A DNA stretch of 64,000 nucleotides from contig CAYPHA010000019.1 in NCBI GenBank assembly GCA_964410215.1, positions 1 through 64,000 on the forward strand, given 5' to 3'. Shown here piece after piece: positions 27,368 through 35,967 of the stretch. Positions within the stretch are counted from its first letter, which is position 1. The number at the start of each line of letters is the position of its first letter. Position numbers and translations under genes: made by a program. This DNA comes from CAYPHA01 sp964410215. Its GTDB lineage: Bacteria; Calditrichota; Calditrichia; Calditrichales; CAYPHA01. The notes beneath the pieces were generated by a model that worked only from the letters and a program-made list of their open reading frames with translations, had not been told where the DNA came from and ran no database searches.

Positions 27368-29596
27368 TTATTTAACGAGGACCATTTTCTTGGTTTGGAT
27401 TTTTCCGTCAGCTTTCAGGCTGTAGAAATAGATTCCGCTGGAGTATTCAGAAGCATTCCATTCAACAAAGTTTTCACCGGCAATTCTTTTACCGTTAACA
27501 AGTGTAGCTACTTCGCGGCCAACCACATCATAGATTTTCAGGGTAACCGGACCGGCTTTTGCCAGATTAAAACGAATCGTGGTAACCGGGTTGAACGGAT
27601 TCGGATAGTTCTGTGCCAGGTCAAAACGTTTAACCACATTGGCGTCATTGTTGTCAATAGAGGTCATCACATAACCGATTTCATAGGCACCGATATCCGG
27701 ACGGCATTCTTCACTTCCTTCTACCCATCCGCCTTCCGGAATCGCATAATGCGTTTTCAATCCGAACGGCTCATATTCACCTTTGTCTTTCGCCGGGGAT
27801 GAAGCCATCAGGGTATAATCATCCGCCAGGGCATCGGTGAACATGGGATCCGTGTTCCAGCTGTTGGTCGGATCGAATTCGGTGTTTACACGCATCGCAT
27901 CACCATTGGAATTCCAGGAGAGACCATAACCGATGTCATAGGTAATTGTTTCCGTGTTACGCAGATCAATGTCTCTGTTTTCGCGCTGCTCTGCGATAAG
28001 ATTATTACGAAGATGAAAGGTACTGGGGCCATTGAGCTGCATACCGTCGCTGTTCCAGCCGACGATCGTATTGTTATAGACCCAGTTCAGCGAAGCATCG
28101 CCTTCCTGGTTTTCAATACCATCGTCCATTTCACGTTCACCCGTGGTGCGCTGATCAAACGAACGATAGATATAGTTGTGATGGATGTAGAACGTACCAC
28201 CGGGGCCACCCCAGCCGATACCGCACTGGCGGATATCCGAAACGGTGTTAAATGCGATGTCGGCCATCTCACCTTCGGTCATACCTTTATGATCGATGCC
28301 GTAACCACCGAACATTTTATCGACATGATTATACCGGACAACACTGCTTCCATCACCGTCTAACTCGATTCCGGAATCATTGCCATTGTAAACAACATTA
28401 TCTTCGATAACCGTGTAGTCTGCATCACTCTTAACACACAGATCGAAATTCCGCACAACATTGTGCAGGAATTTGGTTTCCGGGGCATTGTTCTGCACAC
28501 CCTGTGTCGCCCACATGGTTGTATCATTTTCTTCATCATACCATTCGCCGTCAAATACAAAGCCTTTAACGGTCACATTGCGGGTCATATTATCCGTCGC
28601 AATCGTCAGTGCGGGCTGGTCAACCAGGTCAGGCATAATTTTCGTCGTGTCACCCATGCTCATATCAGCGGTGCTGACTAACTGCAATCTCGGTTTGTCA
28701 ATAACCAGATTCTCATAATATTCACCGGGTCCGATTTCAATAATGTCCCCTGCAGCGGCTGCATCAACGGTTGCCTGGATCGCACCAAAGCCACCACCGG
28801 ATACCGTATGAACTTCCGGCATTTCCACACATACCAGGTCGCCCCAGGAGTGAATGTTACCCCAGGTCGCATCGACACCAAGACGGGCCTGCAGGGCTGC
28901 ATTATACAACTGTCCCCAGAACTGCAGACAGTTGTTTTTGCTGCCCGGAGAATCGTCATCATTTTCTGTATCGCTGAAATATACATGGAAACCAACCGGG
29001 TAATCGAGCTCGAGAATGGCCGCTTCCGGCAGGGTGATTGCAATTTCAAGCCTGGCTACCGTCGGATAAACATCCTCATTCACAGACCATTTTGCTTCGT
29101 ATGTTGGCAGAGGACCTTCAATACCGGTGTGTTCATCTTTGCCAACGCGGAAACCAATATTGAACGCATTGCCGTCACCGGGTTCTCCGGCGGCATCTTC
29201 GTTATATGGATCAATACGAAGCTCAGAACCGTCAACATGATACCAGCTGGTTTCATCATCGGAAAGGATATGATCATCATGGCGTTCAAGCATCAGGTAC
29301 AGAATATTGCTTCCATCAACCCAGACAGCCTTGAACTTGCCCATGAAATCCGTACGTTCCGGAAGCGGATCGAATACTTCATCACCGTTGAAATCACGGT
29401 CATTATAATAGGGAACACCAGACCAGGGTACAGCGTCCCATTCGCTGAAATCGCCATCGATGACCGGCGCCTCGCCAACCTGATAGGCATAAACTTCGGC
29501 CGGGTACTCGTATAATGAGTCAATAAACACCTGGCCATTACTTAATGAAGGTATGATTAACAACATACCCAGAAGTAAAAACGTAAAAAATCGCAT
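27368..29596 (-). CDS. Secreted CBM9-like and right-handed beta-helix protein with NYPNPFNP sorting domain
   Basis: 742 residues; signal peptide to about 21, SD AGAGGAG upstream. Residues about 30-230 resemble a carbohydrate-binding module family 9 domain (APVIDGDFSEWDAVPW, FKAVWVDGSNILYLMLE, LRIDPYNED). Residues about 245-560 have parallel beta-helix repeats (GGFGAIQATVDAAAAGD, NVTVKGFVFDG, DNVVYNGNDSGIELDGDG, IHHNYIYRS). This fold is common in polysaccharide lyases and glycan-binding proteins, but I see no specific catalytic signature. The last about 75 residues are a type IX-like sorting/FlgD-like domain (NYPNPFNPVTTIRF, VKIQTKKMVLVK-type end). Two strong operator-like palindromes lie about 140-200 bases upstream, tying expression to the NrtR-type regulators. 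Confidence 0.82.
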   Translation of the reverse strand: MRFFTFLLLGMLLIIPSLSNGQVFIDSLYEYPAEVYAYQVGEAPVIDGDFSEWDAVPWSGVPYYNDRDFNGDEVFDPLPERTDFMGKFKAVWVDGSNILYLMLERHDDHILSDDETSWYHVDGSELRIDPYNEDAAGEPGDGNAFNIGFRVGKDEHTGIEGPLPTYEAKWSVNEDVYPTVARLEIAITLPEAAILELDYPVGFHVYFSDTENDDDSPGSKNNCLQFWGQLYNAALQARLGVDATWGNIHSWGDLVCVEMPEVHTVSGGGFGAIQATVDAAAAGDIIEIGPGEYYENLVIDKPRLQLVSTADMSMGDTTKIMPDLVDQPALTIATDNMTRNVTVKGFVFDGEWYDEENDTTMWATQGVQNNAPETKFLHNVVRNFDLCVKSDADYTVIEDNVVYNGNDSGIELDGDGSSVVRYNHVDKMFGGYGIDHKGMTEGEMADIAFNTVSDIRQCGIGWGGPGGTFYIHHNYIYRSFDQRTTGEREMDDGIENQEGDASLNWVYNNTIVGWNSDGMQLNGPSTFHLRNNLIAEQRENRDIDLRNTETITYDIGYGLSWNSNGDAMRVNTEFDPTNSWNTDPMFTDALADDYTLMASSPAKDKGEYEPFGLKTHYAIPEGGWVEGSEECRPDIGAYEIGYVMTSIDNNDANVVKRFDLAQNYPNPFNPVTTIRFNLAKAGPVTLKIYDVVGREVATLVNGKRIAGENFVEWNASEYSSGIYFYSLKADGKIQTKKMVLVK

Positions 29597-29737
29597 TGCT
29601 AAACTCCTCTGTTAATAAAAATTCGATTAAACACCTGACGGAAAAATCCAGTACAGGTAAACAGAATAATTACATATCCAGGGCGAGCTACCTCCTTTCT
29701 TTATAGCGGTTCAAAGGTTTAAAAAGTGAATTTTGAG

Positions 29738-29758
29738 TTAGTGTATACAAAACAATAA
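29738..29758. promoter_or_regulatory. Operator-like palindrome S4
   Basis: TTAGTGT, spacer ATACAAA, then ACAATAA. Arms and 7-base spacing equal the sites in front of the NrtR-type genes 14.5 kb away. It lies about 140 bases upstream of the CBM9/beta-helix start and is followed by a second copy. Confidence 0.62.
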
Positions 29759-29776
29759 CTTCTAAAATATACACCC

Positions 29777-29797
29777 TTAGTGTTAAAAACACAATAA
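29777..29797. promoter_or_regulatory. Operator-like palindrome S5
   Basis: TTAGTGT, spacer TAAAAAC, then ACAATAA, 39 bases from S4 centre to centre. Both arms are identical to S4, while the spacer and flanks differ, as expected for a selected protein-binding site rather than a duplication. Confidence 0.62.
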
Positions 29798-29861
29798 CTT
29801 TTTATTAAATTTTCATTAAATCGGCATTCAGATCGTCAAACAGAAAAATTATTACCCTTTA

Positions 29862-31013
29862 TTACCGATGCTGTTGCAGTATTTTAGAATCCTGACGAAT
29901 ACGTATGACAGATAAACCCGATAATGTTTTAACATCGATAGAGGCTGTATAGCCATCCGGTGTTAATGCAATCTCAGGATGTAAATCCGGGCTGACAGGC
30001 TGAGCAGGTTTAAGATCAAGATCAGTGATATCATCAGTGTATGTATCATGTTGTTTAAAATAATCACGCTGTGCAAAATATATGTCGAGCAGACGCTTTT
30101 TTTCATCTTTAAATGGATCCAGGACAGCTTGCGTTCCTCCGGAATCGTTTCCCGTAAACTGTACGATTCCAAACATTTCCGGCGTATGAAGATTAAACGT
30201 ACCATGGGACGACCAGGACCAGATATCCGGCCTGGCACCTTCTTTAAGACGGTATGCGTTGCCTGTGACATCCTTTGTGGTGTGTTCAGACTGGATGATT
30301 TCATGCTCAAATTCGGTACGGGCAAAATTCACCCGCCACTGGTCACCCTCCCCCGGAGGCGTGTTACAATCGGCGAATTCCGCCAGCGCGTTCCATGGGA
30401 TCGCCATTTCCAGGGTCCAGCCTTCATCTATATCCCTGGGATCATTGAGCGTTCCATCGACATGCACCGCTCTTTTCAAGCCAAGGATATCCCAGTCCTG
30501 ATCCGGTTTGGCGCCATCCCGGTAGGGTTTGTCTATAATAAGATCCCACACTGTATTTAATGGATTTATTTCGATTTCGAAGTAATTATGGTTATCGCCG
30601 TTGGGATCGATGAAGATCTCGAAATTATTTTCGAGACACAGGATCTGGTCGTGCCACAGAAAGGTTGACCAGACATGCGGTTCTTCCATTTCGGCGGCGA
30701 TATAGAAGTAATAGTCATCCCAGAGCATTTTAACCCGCGTCTTAAAATAGGGAACTGGTTCGGGTGACTTGAATTCATCCAGGGATCTCGAACCGAGATT
30801 TCCGAAGTAACCTGTCCAGGATGCCTGCTTCCAGGATTTTTCGTCCATCTTACCATCAATATCGAGTGCTTCTTCCGAGCGCTGACACAGGTAGGTTTCC
30901 AGATCGATTTTACGCATCTCCTGCCACCATGCATACTCCCCCGGATTTGCAGCAGGCACATGATGAAAACTTGCAAGAACGACTATAACCAACCATCTCA
31001 AAACACTTTTCAT
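29862..31013 (-). CDS. Secreted CBM9-like carbohydrate-binding protein
   Basis: 383 residues from the ATG at 31013; GAGG lies six bases upstream and MKSVLRWLVIVVLASF is a signal peptide. A longer frame to 31091 would overlap the symporter gene and hide this signal. The mature protein matches the CBM9-like family seen in many FCB bacteria: LDIDGKMDEKSWKQASW, VKMLWDDYYFYIAAEMEEP, NFEIFIDPNGDNHNYFE, WTLEMAIPW, WRVNFAR. Such proteins bind sugars or accompany glycan-active enzymes; enzymatic activity is not established. It starts 10 bases after the stop of the Na+/solute symporter, so the two are translationally linked in one operon and probably serve the same sugar. Confidence 0.82.
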   Translation of the reverse strand: MKSVLRWLVIVVLASFHHVPAANPGEYAWWQEMRKIDLETYLCQRSEEALDIDGKMDEKSWKQASWTGYFGNLGSRSLDEFKSPEPVPYFKTRVKMLWDDYYFYIAAEMEEPHVWSTFLWHDQILCLENNFEIFIDPNGDNHNYFEIEINPLNTVWDLIIDKPYRDGAKPDQDWDILGLKRAVHVDGTLNDPRDIDEGWTLEMAIPWNALAEFADCNTPPGEGDQWRVNFARTEFEHEIIQSEHTTKDVTGNAYRLKEGARPDIWSWSSHGTFNLHTPEMFGIVQFTGNDSGGTQAVLDPFKDEKKRLLDIYFAQRDYFKQHDTYTDDITDLDLKPAQPVSPDLHPEIALTPDGYTASIDVKTLSGLSVIRIRQDSKILQQHR

Positions 31014-31023
31014 GGCAAACCTC

Positions 31024-32829
31024 TTATACTGAATTTTTTCGACTGGTTCGCAGTCTTCCGAACACGCGAAACAGGAAAGTGGCACCGACAAGGGTCAGCA
31101 CAGAAAAGATCAGTGCCGGCGTCAATCTCAAATATATCCAAAAACCGGTTGCAAATAACGCACTGTATACGGTCACGATGCCCAGAAACATGCATAATAT
31201 TTCCAGCGCAAGCTGGTGTTCGATAAATTCATGGCCTTCGGCGTACAGTTTTTCATTAATACGTTTCCAGCCATGGCCGCCGGGACGGGTGAGCTTTACG
31301 AAACGTTTCAGCGTTTCTTCATCTTCCGGTCGTGTCACCAGGGTAACCGTAAGCCAGGTAATCGTCGTGATGGCGATACCGACAACTAACTGCCAGTGGG
31401 CAAGATGGTACCATGCCGGTTCCAGGACCGCTTCCGGCTGGTCAACGATCAGTTTGAAAAATACGGCTACAATAAAAGAAATAACCATGGCGGAAATCTC
31501 GGTGAACGCATTAATGCGCCACCAGAACCAGCGCAGGATGAATATGAGGCCCGTACCGGCACCGATCTGAAGCAGGATATCAAAAGCCTGCTTGGCATTC
31601 TGCAACCAAAGGGCCACAATGGCCGTCAACACCATTAATATAACCGTCAAAACACGACCCGCCATGACCAGCTCTTTCTCGCTCGCCCCCGGTTTGACGA
31701 ATCGTTTATAAAAATCATTGACAATATAGGATGCCCCCCAGTTTAAATGCGTTCCGATGGTGGACATATACGCGGCTACCAGCGAAGCGACGACCAGGCC
31801 GAACAATCCTTTGGGCAGCAGGGTCATCATTGCCGGATACGCGATATCGTCTTTCAGGTACTGTTCACTGATTCCCGGAAACCGTGCATGAATATCACTG
31901 AGTTCCGGAAATATGATCAGCGAGCTGAGCGCGACAATGATCCATGGCCACGGACGCAGCGCATAATGGGCGATATTGAACAGCAGGGTCGCACCGATTG
32001 CATTCTTTTCATCCCTGGCGGAAAGCATCCGCTGCGCAATATACCCGCCGCCTCCGGGCTCCGCACCGGGATACCATACATTCCACCACTGAACGGCAAT
32101 GGGAATAACAAAAATCGGAATAAGCACGGACATATCGTTAAAATCCGGCACCAGATCGAGTTTACCGGCAAGCGCTTCGTGGCTGACAAGGGCACTCAGG
32201 CTGCCGATTTCCGGTTGATTAACAGCCACAACCGCAGCGGCAACGGATCCGACCATGGCAATTCCAAACTGAAAGAAATCAGCAAAAATAACCCCGCGCA
32301 GACCACCGAATGTGGCGTAAAGTACCACGGCAAACGATGCCAGAATAATAGTTGTATACTGATCGATCCCGAACATCACCTCCCCGATCTTTATGGCAGC
32401 CAGGGAAACCGTCCCCATGATCATGACATTGAAAAACAACCCCAGGTAAATCGCACGGAATCCCCTGAGAAAAGCAGCCATTTTTCCATGATAACGGATT
32501 TCATAGAATTCAAGATCCGTCATCACTTCGGAACGACGCCATAATTTCGCATAGACAAAAACGGTCAGCATGCCCGTGAACAGGAAAGCCCACCAGGCCC
32601 AGTTTCCCGCAACACCGTTATTCCTTACAATATCTGTAACCAGATTGGGTGTATCAGCAGAAAAAGTACAGGCGACCATGGAAACACCCAAGAGCCACCA
32701 GGGCATATTTCTACCGGAAAGGAAGAATTCCGCACTGCTTTTTCCCGCCTGCCTGGAAACGACGATACCGATCGAGAGCACGATAACAAAAAACACAATA
32801 AGTATGATCCAGTCAACCGCATGAAACAT
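31024..32829 (-). CDS. Sodium:solute symporter (SSS family)
   Basis: 601 residues, the usual length for this family, with about 13-14 hydrophobic helices. Recognisable segments are GIVVSRQAGKSSAEFFLSGR after helix 1, MPWWLLGVSMVACTFSADTP in helix 2, YATFGGLRGVIFADFFQF, and LVVASLVAAYMSTIGTHLNWGASYIVNDFY, the conserved SSS core around the sodium site. Members import sugars, inositol, nucleosides or carboxylates with Na+; this sequence looks closest to the sugar/glucose-type group, but the substrate is inferred. It is divergent from the UroD-like gene, and the CBM9 gene follows 10 bases downstream. Confidence 0.9.
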   Translation of the reverse strand: MFHAVDWIILIVFFVIVLSIGIVVSRQAGKSSAEFFLSGRNMPWWLLGVSMVACTFSADTPNLVTDIVRNNGVAGNWAWWAFLFTGMLTVFVYAKLWRRSEVMTDLEFYEIRYHGKMAAFLRGFRAIYLGLFFNVMIMGTVSLAAIKIGEVMFGIDQYTTIILASFAVVLYATFGGLRGVIFADFFQFGIAMVGSVAAAVVAVNQPEIGSLSALVSHEALAGKLDLVPDFNDMSVLIPIFVIPIAVQWWNVWYPGAEPGGGGYIAQRMLSARDEKNAIGATLLFNIAHYALRPWPWIIVALSSLIIFPELSDIHARFPGISEQYLKDDIAYPAMMTLLPKGLFGLVVASLVAAYMSTIGTHLNWGASYIVNDFYKRFVKPGASEKELVMAGRVLTVILMVLTAIVALWLQNAKQAFDILLQIGAGTGLIFILRWFWWRINAFTEISAMVISFIVAVFFKLIVDQPEAVLEPAWYHLAHWQLVVGIAITTITWLTVTLVTRPEDEETLKRFVKLTRPGGHGWKRINEKLYAEGHEFIEHQLALEILCMFLGIVTVYSALFATGFWIYLRLTPALIFSVLTLVGATFLFRVFGRLRTSRKNSV

Positions 32830-33014
32830 GGCACCTTCCTTTTCGATTAATCCATTTTGGTTGATCTTTATGAGGTCAGTCGTTTATACAGAGTTTCAAA
32901 CATATAAAATTTTTTGTTCATTGTCTACAATATTGAGGTACGTATTGTTGTTTATTGATTATATAGTCGATATTTTTAAACCGTATAAAAAGTTTAAGAG
33001 AGAGAGAATCTATC

Positions 33015-34031
33015 ATGAATGGCTTCGAACGCATACATGCTGCTTTGAATGGCGAGTGGCCCGATCAAAGGCCTGTTATGCTGCATAATTTCATGCTCGC
33101 GGCGCGTGAAGCCGGTCTCACAATGAAAGAATACTATACACAGGCCGAAAATGTGGCGAAGGTCCTTATTGAAGCCCAGGAAAAATATGAATTGGACGGT
33201 ATCCTTCTGGACATCGATACCGCCGTTCTGGCATCCGCTGTGGGTGTTCCCGTGGACTATCCGGATGATGAGCCGGCCCGCGTGCATGAACCGGCACTTG
33301 AAAAACTGGAACAGATTGATGACCTCGAACCGGTTAATATTCTTGAGGATAAACGTGTCCAGATTGCATTGGAAGCCGCCCGGCTTCTGAAAAGCCATTG
33401 TGGTGACGAACTCTATCTAAGGGGAAACTGCGATCAGGCACCGTTTTCCCTGGCCAGCATGATGCGTACGCCCGAATCGTGGATGACCGACCTGCTTACG
33501 GATGAAGAACGCTGCTTTAAATTACTTGACCACTGTCGTCAGGCCTGTATTCAGTTTATCGATGCCATGGCCGGCTGCGGCGTGCATATGATATCAAACG
33601 GGGACAGTCCCGCCGGACCGGAAATGATTTCTCCCGGGATGTACCGCCACTTCGCCAAACCTTATGAGGAAGCACTATGCGAACGGGCGCATGAAAGGGG
33701 CCTGCCATATCTGATCCACATTTGCGGGAACACGGTTCCGATTCTGGAAGACATGAAAACCATAAATACAGATGCCGTTGAACTGGATTATAAAACCGAC
33801 ATCAAAAAGATATACGAAACCTGTAACGATTCGGTAACCTTATTCGGCACCATCGATCCCTCGGGCGTCCTGGCAAACGGGACGACGGAACATGTCGAAG
33901 AGAAGGTGCTGGAACTTCTGAACCTTTACAAAAACTCACCCAGACTGGTCATGAATGCCGGGTGTGCCATTCCTCCGACAACCCCCGAAGTAAATATCCG
34001 AAAACTGATCGACGTTGCGCGTTCATTCTGA
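33015..34031 (+). CDS. Uroporphyrinogen decarboxylase-family protein (MtaA/CmuA-type methyltransferase-like)
   Basis: 338 residues. The start MNGFERIHAALNGEWPDQRP is typical of the UroD/MtaA superfamily (TIM barrel). Zinc-ligand motifs of the cobalamin-dependent methyltransferase branch are present: HICGN (His and Cys) and NAGCAIPPTTP (Cys). GNCDQAPFSLASM and SNGDSPAGPEMISP line the active site. The true haem-pathway HemE signatures are absent, so it is more likely a methylcobamide:thiol methyltransferase-like protein of unknown substrate. No corrinoid protein gene lies nearby. It is divergent from the symporter gene, with a purine-rich AGAGAGAG upstream of the ATG. Its role in the locus is unclear. 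Confidence 0.8.
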   Translation: MNGFERIHAALNGEWPDQRPVMLHNFMLAAREAGLTMKEYYTQAENVAKVLIEAQEKYELDGILLDIDTAVLASAVGVPVDYPDDEPARVHEPALEKLEQIDDLEPVNILEDKRVQIALEAARLLKSHCGDELYLRGNCDQAPFSLASMMRTPESWMTDLLTDEERCFKLLDHCRQACIQFIDAMAGCGVHMISNGDSPAGPEMISPGMYRHFAKPYEEALCERAHERGLPYLIHICGNTVPILEDMKTINTDAVELDYKTDIKKIYETCNDSVTLFGTIDPSGVLANGTTEHVEEKVLELLNLYKNSPRLVMNAGCAIPPTTPEVNIRKLIDVARSF

Positions 34032-34195
34032 CCAGGCCCTCACAAAACAGCAAACCGGTTATACAAAAAACGCATACATTCGCCTGAACAGCCGGTATGA
34101 TACGACCGACAGGTCGAAAATACCCCTTTTCATCACCAGCACAACAAAAACTTAAGTAAATAAAAAACAATAATTTAAACACCCATTCTCCTTTT

Positions 34196-34211
34196 TGGCA
34201 CGACAATTGAA
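34196..34211 (+). promoter_or_regulatory. Possible sigma-54 promoter
   Basis: TGGCACG, four bases, then TTGAA. The -24 box is perfect (TGGCAC). The -12 box has TTGA where TTGC is usual. It lies about 50 bases upstream of the small Asp-rich gene; an NtrC-type activator is encoded 4 kb downstream. Confidence 0.4.
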
Positions 34212-34260
34212 ATACTTAGAATCAACGTAACAATTTCTAACCAAAACAAGGAGACATAAG

Positions 34261-34794
34261 ATGAAGCATGTATTGATCACCCTGAGCCTGACGGTTGTAT
34301 TTTTAACCGCCAACCTGTTCGCACAGGATTCTTCGCGTACGCAGACGAAGAGCCAGAACACGTACAAACACCAGACGAAAACGGCTGTTAAGGTACAAAC
34401 GAAGGGTACGCATGGCATCGGTTTCGTGGATGAGAATGGCGATGGTTATAATGACAACGCCCGCGATGATGATGGTGACGGCATTCCCAATGGTATGGAC
34501 GAGGACTATGAAGGTGCCAAAGCACGCAAAGGCAATGCAGCAAAAGGCTTTGTCGACATGGATGGCGACGGCATCAATGACAATGCGATGGATGAAGACG
34601 GTGACGGCATCCCCAACGGCCAGGATCCCGACTTTGTACGTCCGAACGACGGCCAGGGAAAAGGCGTCAGTAAGGGCAAGAACAGCCGGAATGCCCTGAA
34701 GGGGGAATCAAACGGCGGCAGCCTGGGATCCGGTACAGGTGACTGTGATGGTACCGGTCCGAAAGGTAAAGGGAACCGTGGTGGGAAGAAATAA
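34261..34794 (+). CDS. Small exported Asp-rich protein with two thrombospondin-3-like repeats
   Basis: 177 residues. AAGGAG lies eight bases before the ATG, and MKHVLITLSLTVVFLTANLFAQ is a signal peptide. After a basic, Thr/Gln-rich stretch come two copies of an acidic repeat: GFVDENGDGYNDNARDDDGD and GFVDMDGDGINDNAMDEDGD, each followed by GIPNG. These DxDGDG loops are calcium-binding motifs of the thrombospondin type 3/EF-hand kind. The C-terminal 50 residues are Gly/Lys/Asn-rich and probably disordered. Likely a secreted calcium-binding or matrix protein; no enzyme motif. It stands alone between a possible sigma-54 promoter and a strong terminator, so it is probably monocistronic and well expressed. 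Confidence 0.78.
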   Translation: MKHVLITLSLTVVFLTANLFAQDSSRTQTKSQNTYKHQTKTAVKVQTKGTHGIGFVDENGDGYNDNARDDDGDGIPNGMDEDYEGAKARKGNAAKGFVDMDGDGINDNAMDEDGDGIPNGQDPDFVRPNDGQGKGVSKGKNSRNALKGESNGGSLGSGTGDCDGTGPKGKGNRGGKK

Positions 34795-34832
34795 GATTAA
34801 AGATTAAAGAAAAAAGAAAAAAGAAAAAAGAA
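34795..34832 (+). repeat. Short tandem repeats after the stop codon
   Basis: Two GATTAAA units (34795-34808) are followed by three GAAAAAA units (34809-34829), directly after the stop codon and before the terminator hairpin. Low-complexity spacer; no function visible. Confidence 0.6.
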
Positions 34833-34833
34833 G

Positions 34834-34871
34834 GGGTTTCAGGTCTGGACGGATCTGAAACCCTTTTTTTT
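34834..34871 (+). terminator. Rho-independent terminator, probably bidirectional
   Basis: GGGTTTCAG (34834-34842) pairs with CTGAAACCC (34855-34863), followed by eight T. On the minus strand the A-rich flank becomes a T-rich tail, so it can also end the convergent thymidylate-synthase-like gene. Confidence 0.88.
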
Positions 34872-34883
34872 GCAGTATATAAA

Positions 34884-35729
34884 TCACATATTCTTAGCCT
34901 TTTCCAGGATCCTCGGAATCGCCTCGTCCATCAACGGTTTCATGTCTTCATAGCGGAAGGTACGTTCTTCGAAAGTCTTATTATTTACGGCATACAGGAA
35001 CCGTTCTTCGAATTCCCTGAAATAGGATCCGTAGATATGATAGCTATCGGCCTGGTGGACATACCGCCCCGGTTTGACCGTTTTTCCGGAAATTTCCGCA
35101 ATCCGGTCGACCATCTTTTTCTGCAGGTGAATGAGCGCAAACATATTCATGAAAGCGGCTTTGTAGGCATCGTTGGAGCGGAAACGGACATTCATATTTA
35201 AATACCACTCATCATTCTCTCCGGCAAGCATGCGGCACCAGATACTCTGCAGGCACGCAGGATCATAGCAGGTATTATCTTCCCAGACTTTCCATGTAAT
35301 CGCCTGGGCGCGTCGCGTGTAAGGTGTCTTGGCAACCTTCCGGCAAATCATTTCGATCTGATCAAACGGTTCTTTCAGTCCGGGTACACGGTAGTCAAAA
35401 AGTCTCTGGTGATAGGTGTATTCCCAGCGTGTATCATCCGGATTGGAATCGGTATCACGCACACAGTGGTCTTTTATCCCGTCCAGGACCTCGAGAACGT
35501 ATTCCTGAAGATCATCCAGGCCGCCCGGCATATCCCGGTGTATCATCGGTTCCGAAAACGGTTCCGTGATAACCATGGTCATCGAGCAGTCTTTGCTGGG
35601 CGGATCGTTCGGCTGATCATATTCTGTTTTGATATCGCAACCGTTTTGATGAACGCTTAATAAGGAACGTTCCCACACGTCGGCCAGGCTGCGGCCTTCT
35701 ACAAATAGGACCGGAATGTTTCCTGTCAT
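34884..35729 (-). CDS. Thymidylate synthase-family protein (divergent, archaeal-type)
   Basis: 281 residues, similar to ThyA-fold proteins. DPACLQSIWCRM contains the candidate catalytic cysteine. LNMNVRFRSNDAYKAAFMN matches the RSxD...PFN phosphate- and uracil-binding strand, keeping the Asn that selects dUMP over dCMP. HQADSYHIYGSYF corresponds to the GDxHLYxNH segment. The N-terminus is short and unlike E. coli ThyA, closer to the archaeal-type branch, so methylation of dUMP is likely but not certain. It has no partner gene such as folA beside it. It is convergent with the Asp-rich gene across a shared terminator. Confidence 0.7.
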   Translation of the reverse strand: MTGNIPVLFVEGRSLADVWERSLLSVHQNGCDIKTEYDQPNDPPSKDCSMTMVITEPFSEPMIHRDMPGGLDDLQEYVLEVLDGIKDHCVRDTDSNPDDTRWEYTYHQRLFDYRVPGLKEPFDQIEMICRKVAKTPYTRRAQAITWKVWEDNTCYDPACLQSIWCRMLAGENDEWYLNMNVRFRSNDAYKAAFMNMFALIHLQKKMVDRIAEISGKTVKPGRYVHQADSYHIYGSYFREFEERFLYAVNNKTFEERTFRYEDMKPLMDEAIPRILEKAKNM

Positions 35730-35967
35730 TGGGCATACTCCTTTATGGAAGTTAATGGTTCAAGGGGTAATAAATGGAGTAAAATAGGGCTTCTTACCAA
35801 AACAATCAAGCTGATTCGGGCATGGTCAGAAAACCGGAATTGTAACATCTGTGTTTCTATTCGGCAACATGGTGCCACAATTATGTTGCAAAAAATCAAC
35901 ACTCACTTTCTTTTTTTTCGTAAAAGATAAATTCGTATATTTTTAAAAATTTTCTCATTTTAATGCA

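Noticed and set aside
31014..31091. N-terminal extension of the CBM9-like protein
   Set aside because: It overlaps the symporter coding region and hides a clear signal peptide; the ATG at 31013 has GAGG upstream.
31747..32544. 265-residue plus-strand ORF
   Set aside because: Antisense to the symporter gene, whose motifs are complete; composition is Gln/His/Arg-rich as expected of a shadow frame.
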